Origin: Porogramme epimiltina
Lineage: Eukaryota; Basidiomycota; Agaricomycetes; Polyporales; Polyporaceae
Reading direction: 5' to 3'
Length of the DNA stretch: 57,155 bases
Assembly: GCA_900155495.1 (NCBI GenBank)
Contig: FTLJ01000489.1
Location: 1-57,155 of the forward strand
Below the pieces are notes generated by a model. That model was not told the DNA's origin, searched no databases, and worked only from the letters and a program-made list of their open reading frames with translations. This document shows positions 34,282 to 45,065 of the stretch, one piece after another (position 1 is the stretch's first letter; the number at the start of each line of letters is the position of its first letter). Both the position numbers and the translations under genes were made by a program.

Positions 34282-34797
34282 TCAAAAGCCCCGCCCATGG
34301 CGCGCCTCAGGGTTCGTCACGCACGACGCGGTCGGGAGCGGCCCCGTCATCGTCGCGTTGATGCGCCCGATGAAGACCGCCATCCCGCCCGTGAGCGCGT
34401 CGAGCGCGGGGCGCGCGACGTTGAAGCCCGCCGCGCCCGTGTCGATCGCGGTCACGTTCACCGTCGTCCCGTCGAACGTGAGCGACCAGCACGTGCCGCA
34501 CTCGGGCGAGTTGAAGCCGAGCACCTGCGGCGCGCCGCCGATGTTCGGGAACCCGGGGAGGTCGCCGAACGTTTTGAAGCCTGCAGCACACGGGGAGAGG
34601 TGAGCGGTGCGTATGAGGAGGGGTGCGAGGGAGCGCGGACCTTTGGCCTCGAGCCCGTTGATGCCCTCGGAGCACGCGACGGTGTCCAGGCTCGTCATGC
34701 TGTTGTTGTAGAAGTCGTCGAAGGAGACGGAGACGATAGACTGCGCGAGCGCGAGCGCAGGGAAGAGCGCTGCAGCGACGACGGCGAAGAGTTTCAT
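34282..34797 (-). CDS. Cerato-platanin family protein 2
   Basis: Two exons, 34797-34641 and 34580-34282, encode 151 aa. The 60-nt intron (donor GTCCGC) sits at the same site and phase as in copy 1, just before GFKTFGDLPGFP. Signal peptide MKLFAVVAAALFPALALA; then VSVSFDDFYNNSMTSLDTVA, ACSEGINGLEAK, FNSPECGTCWSLTF, AIDTGAAGFNVA and a last cysteine in TASC. The four-cysteine pattern of secreted cerato-platanins is complete. Like copy 1 it has a tail after the last cysteine (VTNPEARHGRGF). The two genes are adjacent on the same strand, so tandem duplication is likely. A large open frame extends upstream of the ATG only because the promoter is extremely GC-rich. Confidence 0.88.
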   Translation of the reverse strand: MKLFAVVAAALFPALALAQSIVSVSFDDFYNNSMTSLDTVACSEGINGLEAKGPRSLAPLLIRTAHLSPCAAGFKTFGDLPGFPNIGGAPQVLGFNSPECGTCWSLTFDGTTVNVTAIDTGAAGFNVARPALDALTGGMAVFIGRINATMTGPLPTASCVTNPEARHGRGF

Positions 34798-34886
34798 GAC
34801 GAACAACGCTCGAGGCTCTCTGGTGAGGGTAGGCAGAGGCGGGCACCGTGCACGGGGCTGAGGGAGACGGGGACGGCCCAACGCAG

Positions 34887-34893
34887 CTATAAG
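34887..34893 (-). promoter_or_regulatory. TATA-like box of cerato-platanin 2
   Basis: CTTATAG on the minus strand about 90 nt upstream of the ATG at 34797. It is less perfect than in copies 3 and 4 but equivalent in position. Confidence 0.5.
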
Positions 34894-35260
34894 TACGGGG
34901 CGCGGGCTCGGCGGCGGGGCCTGTGGGCGTGCGCACGCCCAGACTGAGAAGCCCAGACATTCCGCCGCGTCCGCGCGGGGAGCCTCACGGCGGCGCGCAC
35001 GCATGTAGGCACAAAGGCACCGCGCGCGGCGCAGGCGGTAGCTTCCCTGAATATCCCCCGGGGAGATGGGGCGGGGTGGGGTGAAGTGGGGTGCGGGAGC
35101 GTCGCCAACAGGGCGAGCGCAGGGCGCGCGTCGGCCGCGATAGAACTTAGCAGGAATTAGAAGGCGGGGGGCGTGACGTGCAGATGACCGGGGCGGGCAG
35201 GGGCGGCGCGCTTCGAAAGCCCCGAGGCGCGCCCGGGGGGCGGCGCGCACCCCCGGGAGG

Positions 35261-35288
35261 GCGCGCGCGGGCGCGTGCGCGTGCGCGG
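35261..35288. repeat. Alternating GC/GT tract (Z-DNA-prone)
   Basis: An almost uninterrupted purine-pyrimidine alternation (GCGCGCGC, then GCGCGTGCGCGTGCGCG) about 470 nt upstream of cerato-platanin 2. Confidence 0.7.
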
Positions 35289-38200
35289 TCTTCGCGTGCA
35301 CGAGGTGCGCCGCGGGCTTTGACACCTTCGCGGGGTTCGTCCGCGTGCACGCCGGCGTAATCGCGTCCACAGTCCCGAAACGGGCGCGGGGGACGGCGGC
35401 GAAGGCAGGGCCGTCGCCCGGATGTGCCAATGCGCGACGGCGGCGGGTGATGGTCGTCGTTCGACGTCGCGGGCCAGGGGAGAATCGACGCGCGATGTGT
35501 CCAAAATTGGATCGAACGCCGAGGCGGGGCCTGGTGGCGTGACGTTGGAGCACCCCTCTCGCACGGTTGCTAACATATATAGTCGACTGTATTCAGTTTT
35601 AGGAGTACAGTACATTTAGAGCGAACCGTTAAAATGGCTATGTAAGTGACCTTTCTGGTGGAGCGGGGGTTCGAACTTCGGAGTTGTGGAAGAGCGTGTC
35701 TATGATGGTAAGTACTTCAGGGTACTAAGGGCGACAGTGAGCCCGTCTGAGGACCCGTGCCACGGCCCCGGGTCTTTGCGCCCTCGACGTGCGCTGCCTC
35801 CATAACACCACCTGAGGTCTCTGATGCATCCTTGGTGGGATGTAAGGTTCAGAGGGGTGAAGTGAGGAATGACGGGTGAGTTTCCACCTGCAGGGTCGCG
35901 GTACTAAGCGCTCTTGAAAGTCGGGTGTGGCCAGAGAGGTGTCGGCAAGGATTTCATGCGTAGGAGATCCAGTGTAGTATCGCTGTCATGGCCGGTAGTC
36001 CCGGTCGGCTTGAATGGAGGCTGGTAGAAATCGTAAGTCGTATGCTTATGGAGCGCAAGAGGGATGACGAACATAGAGACAGGCCAGAAGCAAGACCCGC
36101 ACAGATTCCGAGGGATGCTCGCGCGCGTAGTGCCGGCGCCGTCGGTCTCCGAGACTTCGCGGCTGCTACAGGTCCTGCCGAACGAGCGATTTCTCAGACA
36201 TTGCCGTTGCTTGGCTGTAGGCTTAATGTTTGCGGGCATGTGCCAACAGCGACGGAGCGCGTCCAGTACAGAGTTTCTTGCAGAACGCGCAGGCGCAGGC
36301 CGCCGCGACGTGCTTGTACGTCGTCACGGGGCACCGCTGCAGCAATCCCCGTGGTGCGGTGAATGCAACGCCATGCCTCGTGCACCTCCGCTCCTCGAGG
36401 GCTTGATACGACCTGCCGCCGTCCTTCTGTTGCAGCCAGTGATCGCCATTGGGCCTCCGGAGGCCTGGTATGAGGTAAGGCCCGGCAGGTGTGTCAGATC
36501 GACCACGAGAATAGCTTGAACAGCCCCGGCAGCACTGCGCACAGTGGGCCAGTTCGCATTCCAATCCCGTTGCGTCTAGGATGGGCCCGACCCACGGGAG
36601 CCTTTTGTCTCCGGGATTCGGGTGCCTGCCACCGGAGGGCGGTAGCGCGTGCATTGGGGCCACTCGCATCCGTTGTTGTGAATGCATCTTTGCGGTACGC
36701 AGCGTCTCCCACCGCATTCCGTTGAAATGCATACTGGTATTGAAGTGGGAGCCAGTGTCTCTAGCGCCACTGAGACCGCCTGGCGCGTCGCGCGCAGCGG
36801 AATCGCAAAGGTGCGCGACGGTGGGTGGCCAGGCTTCATTCTTTGTGAAGAGGAGGCCACGGCATCGCGCGCGCTGCCTGTAAATAAGGTCGAGTCCCTG
36901 GCGCGAAAGACGGCGGCTGCACCTGCAACACTTGGAACACTGTGACCGTGAACGGACTTAGTGCCGTCGCGGGAGTCGAGCACTTCTCGCCATGAGCGCT
37001 GGCGTAGTAGTGCACGTCCTGGTCCGGGGTGGAAGACGAATGACCACTCTTTGCATGTTGCCCCCGGCCCCGGACTCGGCGATGGACTCTGCACGGGGTG
37101 GCTTCAGCGGGGGGGAGCCTGTGCGCGTCCTTTTTATGCGATGTTAGTCTTGGGTAGGTCGTGAAGGCTGTGTCGCACCGAGTCCTTTTGCTGGGAGGAG
37201 GGGCCCCCTTGTACGTCCTGTTGCTCGGAATTTGGTGTCGCTGTGAGCACAGGTGCTGCCGGAGAGGTATGCACCATGGGAGCTGCTAGAGAGAGGCAGC
37301 ATTAGGCTCTGCCACAGACCGCGGGGGGGATAGAGCTACGCACCTCGATCCGGTGTTGAAGCATTTGTCCTCGCCGCAGTGCGCTGCTAGCCGGAGCGAC
37401 ACCCACCCTTCGGATGGACAGCGGGCGGAGTGCGAGGAATGTGCAGGGGAGTCCGCTGCGTAGGGCGTGGCCCGGTAATCGAAAAGGGATAAATGGGTGA
37501 GCAATGGCGCTCCCCGCTGCGCCAGACATTGGGAGGTCAATTTATGCCGTTGTCCTGCAAGTTTCAGAGTTAACGCGCGCGTGTGCCATGCCGATCGAAA
37601 CTGCACGTACCACACATCTATCCTCGAAGAACACGCCGCAGGATGCGCCCGGGCGCGGGCTGAAAGCGGCGCTCGCGCCTGATCGCGTTCGAACGCTGGG
37701 GATAGTGAGATGTAGACGATCCCCCTATGAGGAGATGTGATGCTCCTGCGGGGAGGCCCATGGTCGGTGATGTCTACGATGGCACTGGCGACTGTTCTCC
37801 GTGGTAGCCCCGTCGTTGCTTGATGGCCTCGTCTCAGTGGTTTCGCAGAGAGACAATGAGAAGCCGAGGAATAGCGAGCGGTTTGATCTAACCATATGTT
37901 GTCTTTGTGTTTTACGTCCCATGCGGCGTATCCGCGCGTGCTTGGTCCCCGTTGCCCTGCGACACCGTGCGACGGTGCGACCTCGCTAGTCCCCGTGAGG
38001 GGGAGATAATACCCCTACAATACATATCAAGGAGCTGCTTGTGAAAATGCGATAGGAGCCGCTTACCTGTGTATCTAGGGAGCAGTGGGTTTCTGTGGCT
38101 CGAAGCTGAGCCTCTCGCCCGCCTCCCGGATGCATCGAATAGGGAAGTAGTTATGTAGGTAGAGGGGAAGATGAGCAGGAGTGAATGTGTGAGTGGGGTC

Positions 38201-38662
38201 TGCGACAGCTTGAGTGAGCTCTTATATGTGAGCGGATGCCCCTCATGGCTCGCCCGAGTCCACCACAATGGGTTTTCTTACCCTTCCCCCTCAAACCGGT
38301 TTGTTGCTACAAAGATATCGCGATATGCCGTTTGGCACGCCCTTTGGACTTCCGGTTTTCATAGTATCCATGTAACGCGGATAAATTCCTAGATACGATC
38401 GCACAGAAAGGCTTTTCTGTCTAAGTGTACCGAAACACCCGTTTCTCGCGGCGAATACTGAAAACGCCTCAACAGGTGGCATCCCTGTTAAACTCTTGAG
38501 ACTACTGAACTGGAAAGGGGCTAATTGGGAGGACTTACAGTCGAGCCAAAGCATCTCCAGAAGTCCTTCTTGCTTCAATGTTGTAAACTAGTAGGCCTAG
38601 GGTGCCCGTCCTGCTCGAAGGAGTCAAACCCTCCGAAGCGCCAAGTGTCGGGGAGCACAGGC

Positions 38663-38674
38663 GCTGACGTCAGC
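38663..38674. promoter_or_regulatory. CRE-like palindrome upstream of CCDC124/Lso2 gene
   Basis: GCTGACGTCAGC, a 12-nt perfect palindrome containing the bZIP/CREB core TGACGTCA, about 160 nt upstream of the ATG at 38833. Binding is inferred from the motif only. Confidence 0.55.
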
Positions 38675-38832
38675 ACCCCGAAAGTAGATTAGATAGGCTC
38701 CAAGATAAGATTACGGAGCATCACTCGATCATCTGCAGCCCTCGACCTGGAGGGTGCGTGCTGCGTGTTCCGCTTGTCTCATCCCCTCTTCCACCCCTCC
38801 TCCCAAACCCACGAAGACCCGAACACATAGCC

Positions 38833-39912
38833 ATGCCACCGAAGGGCGGAAACGCAAAGAAGGAGTCCGGCCGGGCCAAGAAGGCAGAAAACGAGGCCAA
38901 AAAGGCGGCCGCAGCGGACGCCGACCGGGTACGCACCGCCCCTCCCCTCCCCGCACCGTCTTAGCTCACGGCCCTGCCCCGTCCCCGTCCCTGCGCACAC
39001 TCGTCCACCGCAGGAGCGCAAGGAGGCCGATAAGTGGTCGGCAGGCTCCAAGTCCACAAAGGGCAAGGACGACAAGGAGGAGCGGCGGCGCGCCGAACTC
39101 GCGCGCAAGGCGGAGAACGCGCGGCTCCTCGCCGAGGAGGAGTCCTCCGCGCCCCCCAAGGCCAAGGCCCCGCCCAAGGCCGGCGCGAAGAAGGCTGCGC
39201 CCCCGCCGAAGAAGGACGTCAGGCCCGCGGGGCCCGGGGCGATCGCCGCCGGGGGCGGGCTCGCGGCGGTCGCTGCCCCCGCCGCGGAGACCGGCGCGCC
39301 GAAGGAGGTCGAGTCGTTCGCGGCGACGGGCATCGACAACGCGCTCGACCTGCTGGAGGTCGTGAACGCGAAGATGGATAAGGCGAGCATCGGGTCTCGA
39401 GCGGCGGATATCGAGAGGCACCCGGAGGTACGTGTCGGGGTGGATGTCAGCGGCCGGGCGATGAGTGCTTATATGTTTCGGCGTGCCTGCTACAGCGGCG
39501 GTTCAAGGCTGCGTTCGAGGCGTACAAGGAGAGGGAGCTTCCGAAGGCTCGTGAAGATGTGCGTTTCAAGTTCTCCTGCCCACCGGATGCCGACGCGCTG
39601 ACATGCCTGACTTCCACAGCACCCCGGATTGCGTCTCCAACAGTATCATGTGCGTCTATACCTTTAACTAGAACCTACACGTTCCTGACTCACCCCGTAC
39701 TCGTAGGATCTTCTCTACAAGCAATTCCAGAAGTCTCCGGAGAACCCGTAAGCGGATTTGCATAGCTTGCGGCCAGCGACCACGACGATTCCTAACCCCT
39801 CGTTCCTAGCTTCAACCAAACCACTGTGTCTTACGATGCAAGCAAGGAAGAGAGAGTCGATGCTCTCAACCAACGGAACACCGAGATCTCCCAGCGTTTG
39901 AAGGAGAAGTAA
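38833..39912 (+). CDS. LSO2: CCDC124/Lso2-like ribosome-associated coiled-coil protein
   Basis: Six exons (38833-38928, 39014-39427, 39496-39558, 39620-39649, 39707-39747, 39810-39912) encode 248 aa. In yeast and humans Lso2/CCDC124 binds translation-competent idle 80S ribosomes and helps them restart after starvation. The N terminus is highly charged, MPPKGGNAKKESGRAKKAEN, followed by a predicted coiled coil (KEERRRAELARKAENARLL). A low-complexity Ala/Pro/Lys stretch follows. The conserved C-terminal domain starts ASIGSRAADIERHPERRFKA and continues AAFEAYKERELP, then LYKQFQKSPENPFNQ. The start matches the usual MPPKxxNxKK opening of the family. Exons 3-6 are tiny (63, 30, 41 and 103 nt) but all splice in phase. 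Confidence 0.88.
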
Positions 39913-40740
39913 GCGGGAATCGCCACTTCACACCCGGCTATGCGTGAGTAGCTCAAACGGAGTCTCGAAGTCAGATCGTAACTCATAGGCCGCTTGTACC
40001 TCTAGAGTCATCATGTCGCTGGTTTCCAGCACGAAACACTGCCCACCATCTAGATGTTAGATGAATAGCTGCGTCCCAGTCAGAAACTGATGTAGCTGCC
40101 ATAATGTATTTGTCTCTTGCAGTAGTAATTGTATTCTAACGCATGGCTTTCATGAGATGGCATCACGAACACACATTTCCCAGATGTTGAGGTTTGGCTA
40201 TTGTTCCTTTGGTGTCGAGTTTCCCAATTCCTATTATGTGCCTTCCTGGCATCCCGGGTGCTGAACGGTACTGAGCTATGCCACCGAGTTATGCCACCGA
40301 GTCGGTAGCCTATTCCGTCTTAATTCCTACCAATAAATACTACGTGTGTGTCGGCGACGAGACACATAGCACAGGATCCTCCGCAGATGTCGCACAGGAT
40401 GTCGCGGGTGATCTACGGGTGTTGAAAAGGCAACGGCGGTGTAGTCTCGCGTTCGGTGTGCACAACATATGCGGCACCGTATGGCCTCTCAGCGCAACGG
40501 TATTCTTCCGATAGAAAGCTACGTTCTTGTGGATAATCGCCACGGCAAGTCGCGCACCGACCGCTGTCCCGATGATGCTCTCCGCTCGGCGGCTGAGACT
40601 GGCAGTGCCTTCACCCGCAGTGGCGTACACGCCTTATGTAAGCACACATGAAATTTCTTAAAGGCTGTCGTCGCCGCTTCACCTCACTCTCCATCCATCT
40701 CTTACCATCCCATCCCCCTCATCCACACTCACCCGCAGCG
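39913..40740. other. Spacer between CCDC124/Lso2 and calcipressin genes
   Basis: About 830 nt. The first part is likely 3' UTR. A near-duplicate word TATGCCACCGAG occurs twice at about 40276-40300. CT-rich just before the calcipressin ATG. No gene seen. Confidence 0.5.
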
Positions 40741-41568
40741 ATGAAGAACCTTTCCGTCACCATCCCATCTTCCCCGGGATCCCCCACATCACCACCTTCA
40801 TTGACGATGTCCAGCCCAGTGTCACCTCGGACAAATACCCTCGTAGTCACGCGCCTCCCAACGCACTTCTTTGAACCCATCGTCCAAGACGCCCTTCGTA
40901 GCTATTTCTCAACATATGGTCCTCTACACACATGGGCACCACTGCGTGGCTTCGCCCGCGTGCTCATGGTCTACTTCTCTGAAGAAGACGCCGAGATCGC
41001 GAAGGAGTGCAACGACGGCCTCGTCTTCGGTGAGATCGGAGACCAGTAAGTCCTCGTTCCCACCTCACAGCCCCAGCCCTGGCGCGCATCGACGTCACCC
41101 ACTGACGGTCTCGTCCTTTCTAGCCCCGAGTACGTCATGCGCGTGTACCGTGCCGACCCGACCAAGATCGAGGATGACGAGACGCACGAGCATAACCACT
41201 ACCTCCGACCGCCGGCGAACGAGAAGAACTTCCTCATCTCACCACCCGGCTCCCCTCCCGTCGGCTGGGAGCAGATCCGGGAGGACCCGCCCAACGCAAC
41301 ACCGCTTGCGAACGACCTCATCGCCGCGCTTCGCAAGCTCGAGGTCGAGGTCGAGGCGGAGCGCCGCGGACCCGGACCCGAGACCCTACTAGAACCCGAG
41401 GAAGGAGTGGGCATCAGCGTGTGTGTCGAGGACTGCGATGCGGTCGAGGTGACCGTCGACGGTGACGACGCCATGGAGGAAGACTGGGCATACGGTGAGA
41501 TGGCGCCGTCGCGCACACGGTGGCGGCCCACACCAACAGCGATGCCTCCGGTGTCTATTTCTGCTTGA
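40741..41568 (+). CDS. RCN1: Calcipressin (regulator of calcineurin)
   Basis: Two exons, 40741-41045 and 41124-41568, encode 249 aa. Calcipressins bind and modulate the Ca2+/calmodulin-dependent phosphatase calcineurin. After a Ser/Pro-rich start, the RRM-like fold begins [15 protein letters not shown] and ends at [13 protein letters not shown]. The family signature [15 protein letters not shown] (about residues 137-151) contains the SP repeat used for phospho-regulation and calcineurin contact. The C-terminal half is acidic and ends [15 protein letters not shown]; a canonical PxIxIT-like end is not obvious. Only 17 nt after the stop a good donor (41586) opens the first of two long introns in the presumed 3' UTR that appear to carry snoRNAs. 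Confidence 0.9.
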
Positions 41569-41651
41569 GTCCTTGTGCTTCTTTCGTGAGTGTTGGATCT
41601 TTTCTTTCATTTCTACTGCTCGGGATCGCGGATTGTGTACCACCTCCCTTT

Positions 41652-41728
41652 ATGATGATAAACATCTCAGACCTGTACCGACCCTCAACGGGGTTTGAAG
41701 ATCACTTACATTGCCTTTTTTAATCTGA
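41652..41728 (+). ncRNA. C/D-box snoRNA candidate A (U25/snR56-like), intronic
   Basis: Lies inside intron 41586-41791. A perfect C box ATGATGA is at 41652-41658 and a D box CTGA at 41725-41728. The guide CAGACCTGT (41668-41676) is followed one base later by a D'-like CCGA (41678-41681). By the box+5 rule the guide would methylate the G in ACAGGTCTG, a sequence I recall as conserved in eukaryotic small-subunit rRNA and as the target of human U25 and yeast snR56. A second block ACTTACATTGCC (41704-41715) is shared with copy B. The terminal stem is weak, so the exact ends are uncertain. Confidence 0.6.
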
Positions 41729-41889
41729 CTCCACCTCTTCGTTATCGCGTGTCGTCGTCTTTACGTGAACGCTAACGTCCTTGTTTTACAGGTTACATCG
41801 TCCCTTCGCATACGTCATCGCAAGTCATACTTTCATCTGTGAGTGTCCACTTTGCCTCTGTGTCGTCATAGATCCCTCTTTCGTCGCGC

Positions 41890-41962
41890 GGGATGAGATC
41901 CTTTCAGACCTGTTCTGATTCTACATGGAGAAAACACTTATATTGCCAATTGTTCCTTCTGA
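41890..41962 (+). ncRNA. C/D-box snoRNA candidate B (U25/snR56-like), intronic
   Basis: Lies inside intron 41839-42032. The C box is GGGATGA (41890-41896, one mismatch to RTGATGA) and the D box CTGA is at 41959-41962. The same guide CAGACCTGT (41905-41913) is followed by T and a perfect D' box CTGA (41915-41918), so the spacing is identical to copy A. The block ACTTATATTGCC (41936-41947) matches copy A with one change. The two look like a duplicated snoRNA with the same predicted rRNA target. Terminal stem not evident. Confidence 0.6.
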
Positions 41963-42869
41963 TGCCCTCTCTCCTCCACTTCTCCGACCCTTTTGGGTGA
42001 CAAAGACGCTGACTTCTCTCCGCTTTCTGCAGAATACTGCTCTTACCGCCGACTGGATCATCTCTATCTCGCATGCTATCGTAATGGCTCACGGACAATT
42101 GGATTTATCTATCGCTCTCCCATCGCACTTCCCATCTATGCATTCACATGTTGTACTATTAGCGTTCTGTCATATCATTGGATTCAATGGAGCCTTTTTG
42201 TTCGCCTGGTCTGTCACTTTATGGAATGCGTCGGCCGGTCCAGTGGAAACGGCTCGTTATACGGCACTTGGGCAGTCCCAGGATGTGATATAGTGCGATG
42301 TGCCGGGCAATTTACCCATCTTGCGTAGCCTTGCGCTATATACAACCGCAGCATCGGTCACCGAAGCATCTCTGTTTCCTCAGCGCGTTGCTGCGCCTGT
42401 GCCGAGCGAGCAACGCACCCGCTGTAACACGTATTCCTGGGATGCGCAGCACCGAGGCGATTCTACAATGAGAACCCCGTGGGGAGGAGTGTAACTGGCA
42501 TCAACATACGGGTGTGCATGTAAACCGAGTACAGGCTTAAACTGACAGACTGGCCCATATATGAAGGGTGGGGCTTTGAAGGGCACCACTACGCCCGGTC
42601 CTCCAAGGTGCCGGGCAGCACGTATGTAGAGGAATTATACATGCTGCGGCGTGCCTGCGATCCGCGGCGGCGATACTCGTGGGGGAAGGGAGGATATGGG
42701 CGCTTGTTCCCCTACTTTCGGTCCTGACAGCAGCCTGACGGTCTGCTGTCTCTTCACACACATCCCTCTTCCAGCATTAGCGGGTCTCATCTACACAACT
42801 CATCTCTATCCTGTTCTGTTGACATACAACTCTGCACCAACTACAACGTCCGCTCTCTCCTTCTAACAG

Positions 42870-44560
42870 ATGAGTTCTAGGAAACTCAGGATTGCGTTTA
42901 TTCACCCCGACCTCGGCATTGGTGCGTCATCACATGCTACCCGACTTACATGTTTGTTGAGTCTCTTCTTACGCAGGGGGTGCCGAGAGGTTGATTGTGG
43001 ATGCTGCTCTTGGCCTGCAAAAGCTGGGCCACAGCGTCGACATCTACACCTCCCACCACGACGAAGGACACTGCTTCGAGGAGACCCGCGACGGTACGGT
43101 TCACGTATCTTGAACGGTGCAAGGGCTACAACAGTACGTCCGCAGGAACTCTTCGCGTCCACTACGTTGTCCCACCATTCCCCCGCGCCATCAAGGGCAA
43201 GCTGCACATCATCTTCGCGCACGCCCGCCAAGTCCACCTTACCCTCCACCTCATCGCCCTGGGCGCGCCAGCATACGATGTCTACTTCGTCGACCAGCTC
43301 TCCACCTGCATCCCATTCCTTCGCACCTTTGCACATACGCGCGTGCTCTTCTACTGTCACTTCCCGGACAAGCTACTTGCGGATGGAGCGTACGTGGAGG
43401 GACGTGTCAATCGTGGTGGAATCCTGAAGCGCATATACCGCGTGCCTATGGACCTCCTGGAGGAGTCAACAACTAGTATGTGTTTTGAGACTACGGAAAA
43501 ACCTTCACTTATGCGATGCACTAGAGCAGGCGGACACAATCCTTGTGAACTCGCGGTTCACCGCGGGCGTGTTCAGGCAGCATATGCGCTCCATTGCCGT
43601 CACACCGCGTGTGGTGTACCCTGGCATCAATCTCGACGCATACACCCCACCCGCAGTGTCGCGGGATGACCCCGACATGGTTCAGGCTCTATCGTATGTG
43701 TCCTTATACTCTCCGCAAGGCTAGACTTGAACGGAAGTTCAGTGACCGCCCAACGTTGCTCTCGTTGAATCGATTCGAGCAGAAGAAGAATGCCGCGCTC
43801 GCGATCAATGCGTTTGCGCTGTTGCGGAAACAAACTGCGGCAGATGCGCTCTCCAACGTCCGTCTCGTCCTCGCAGGTACGAAACACTGAATGTTCGCCT
43901 AATTTATCTATTGACGACTTTTTAGGCGGATACGATCCACGACTCAAGGATAACATAGACACCCTAGAGTCTCTAATTAGCAAGGCTAACTCTCACGGCT
44001 TGACATACACCGTCGTGACCCCGTCAACGTCCACGGTCTCCCTCCCAACACTCGCCTCGCGCTCAACATCCTCCACGGACGCCGCCGCGGACATCCTCTT
44101 CCTGCTCAACTTCTCCGCCCCGCAGCGCTCCGCACTCCTCACCGCACCCTCCACTCTCGTCCTCCTCTACACGCCCGCGAACGAGCACTTCGGCATCGTC
44201 CCCGTCGAGGGCATGGCCTGCGGGCTCCCCATCCTCGCGTGCGACAGCGGCGGCCCGACCGAGAGCGTGGTCGACGCGCCCGCCGAGCGCACGGGCTGGC
44301 TCCGTCACCCGGACCCCGCGGTATGGGCGGAGGCGCTCGGGGAGATCGTCCGGTTGCCCGCGGAGGAGCGGGCTCGGCTCGCGGAGAACGCGCGCAGGCG
44401 CGCGCGGGAGCGGTTCGGGATGGAGGCGATGGCGCGGGACATGGAGCGTGCGCTGGAGGAGACCGTCGCACTGGGCCCGGTGCCTACGCCTGCTGCGCTT
44501 TGGGTGGCCGTGGCGGCTGTCCTGGCTCTGTTGGCGTGGGCCACGCAACTGCTTTTGTGA
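42870..44560 (+). CDS. ALG2: Alpha-1,3/1,6-mannosyltransferase ALG2
   Basis: Six exons (42870-42921, 42977-43093, 43146-43475, 43525-43693, 43743-43876, 43926-44560) encode 478 aa. ALG2 adds the second and third mannoses to the dolichol-linked oligosaccharide on the cytosolic face of the ER (N-glycan precursor pathway). It has a GT-B, GT4-family fold: the N-terminal half has [20 protein letters not shown] and [14 protein letters not shown]; the donor-site half has [14 protein letters not shown] and the EX7E motif region [19 protein letters not shown] (about residues 353-371). A hydrophobic C-terminal helix ([20 protein letters not shown]) would anchor it to the membrane. All five introns are 49-55 nt and in phase. 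Length agrees with the family. Confidence 0.93.
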
Positions 44561-45065
44561 GCAGGGGCTGGCGGCGGTGGCGAGGACATGGTGGGACAAT
44601 GTGTCTGAGACAAACGCCCAGCTCTTTGCCTGAAAGCTTGTGAGTACTTACTAGAGTAGTTGCCGGTGGTATAGGTCTATAAATGTGAGCGCAACGCCAT
44701 CATTATCCACCTTTACTGACTTGGCCCCTTCAGAACTGGACCTTTGTTCTTTGCCGGAGTGTGAATCATTAAGCGCCCATGAATGTGGCCTTGAGCCTGC
44801 CCTCGTGGCCCATCTCCGTCAGGCCACAGCCTATAAAGTGAGCGCCGCCCCGAGCCTGTTCCCCGCTCCTCCCTCTTCCTCTCATCTGCTAGCCTCGGCG
44901 AGAGGGCGTGAGAACCATCGAACAAACCTCGTTGCGATCTACGGAAGCACCCACAACTGCACCCACGCTCAACCTGCTACTACCACCACCTCCCTCTGCC
45001 ACACGCCTTTGTGGTTGCTCATACCCCCTCTCATATACCTAATACCCCCAACACTCGATATCCCA
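44561..45065. other. Spacer between ALG2 and unknown gene
   Basis: About 500 nt. A plus-strand open frame from 44685 continues into the next gene, but the segment before 45066 is rich in His/Pro/Thr and pyrimidine tracts and looks like 5' UTR. Confidence 0.45.

Larger units (their letters stand above)
34798..38832. other. Long intergenic region between cerato-platanin 2 and CCDC124/Lso2
   Basis: About 4 kb. The first 750 nt are extremely GC-rich (including the alternating tract 35261-35288). From 35.6 to 38.6 kb composition is ordinary and no gene, RNA or repeat family is recognised, although open frames up to about 170 codons occur. The last 170 nt carry a CRE-like site. Confidence 0.45.
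41569..42869. other. Calcipressin 3' UTR with two introns, then ALG2 promoter
   Basis: Proposed layout: UTR exon to 41585, intron 41586-41791 (206 nt; donor GTGAGT, branch GCTAAC, acceptor TTTTACAG), a 47-nt non-coding exon 41792-41838, intron 41839-42032 (194 nt; donor GTGAGT, branch GCTGAC, acceptor TTCTGCAG), and a terminal exon from 42033 of unknown end. Both introns are three to four times longer than the local norm and each contains a C/D-like RNA. The remainder to 42869 shows no gene. Confidence 0.5.

Noticed and set aside
34282..35553. 423-codon open frame on the minus strand extending far upstream of cerato-platanin 2
   Set aside because: The part above the ATG at 34797 is Arg/Ala/Pro-rich, as expected from very GC-rich promoter DNA. 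The signal peptide and TATA box define the real start.
35640..35700. Possible tRNA around GGGGTTCGAACTTC
   Set aside because: The B-box stem relies on wobble pairs and there is no plausible acceptor stem.
39960..40005. Minus-strand ATGATGA with a CTGA nearby
   Set aside because: The boxes are only about 35 nt apart, there is no terminal stem and no host intron.
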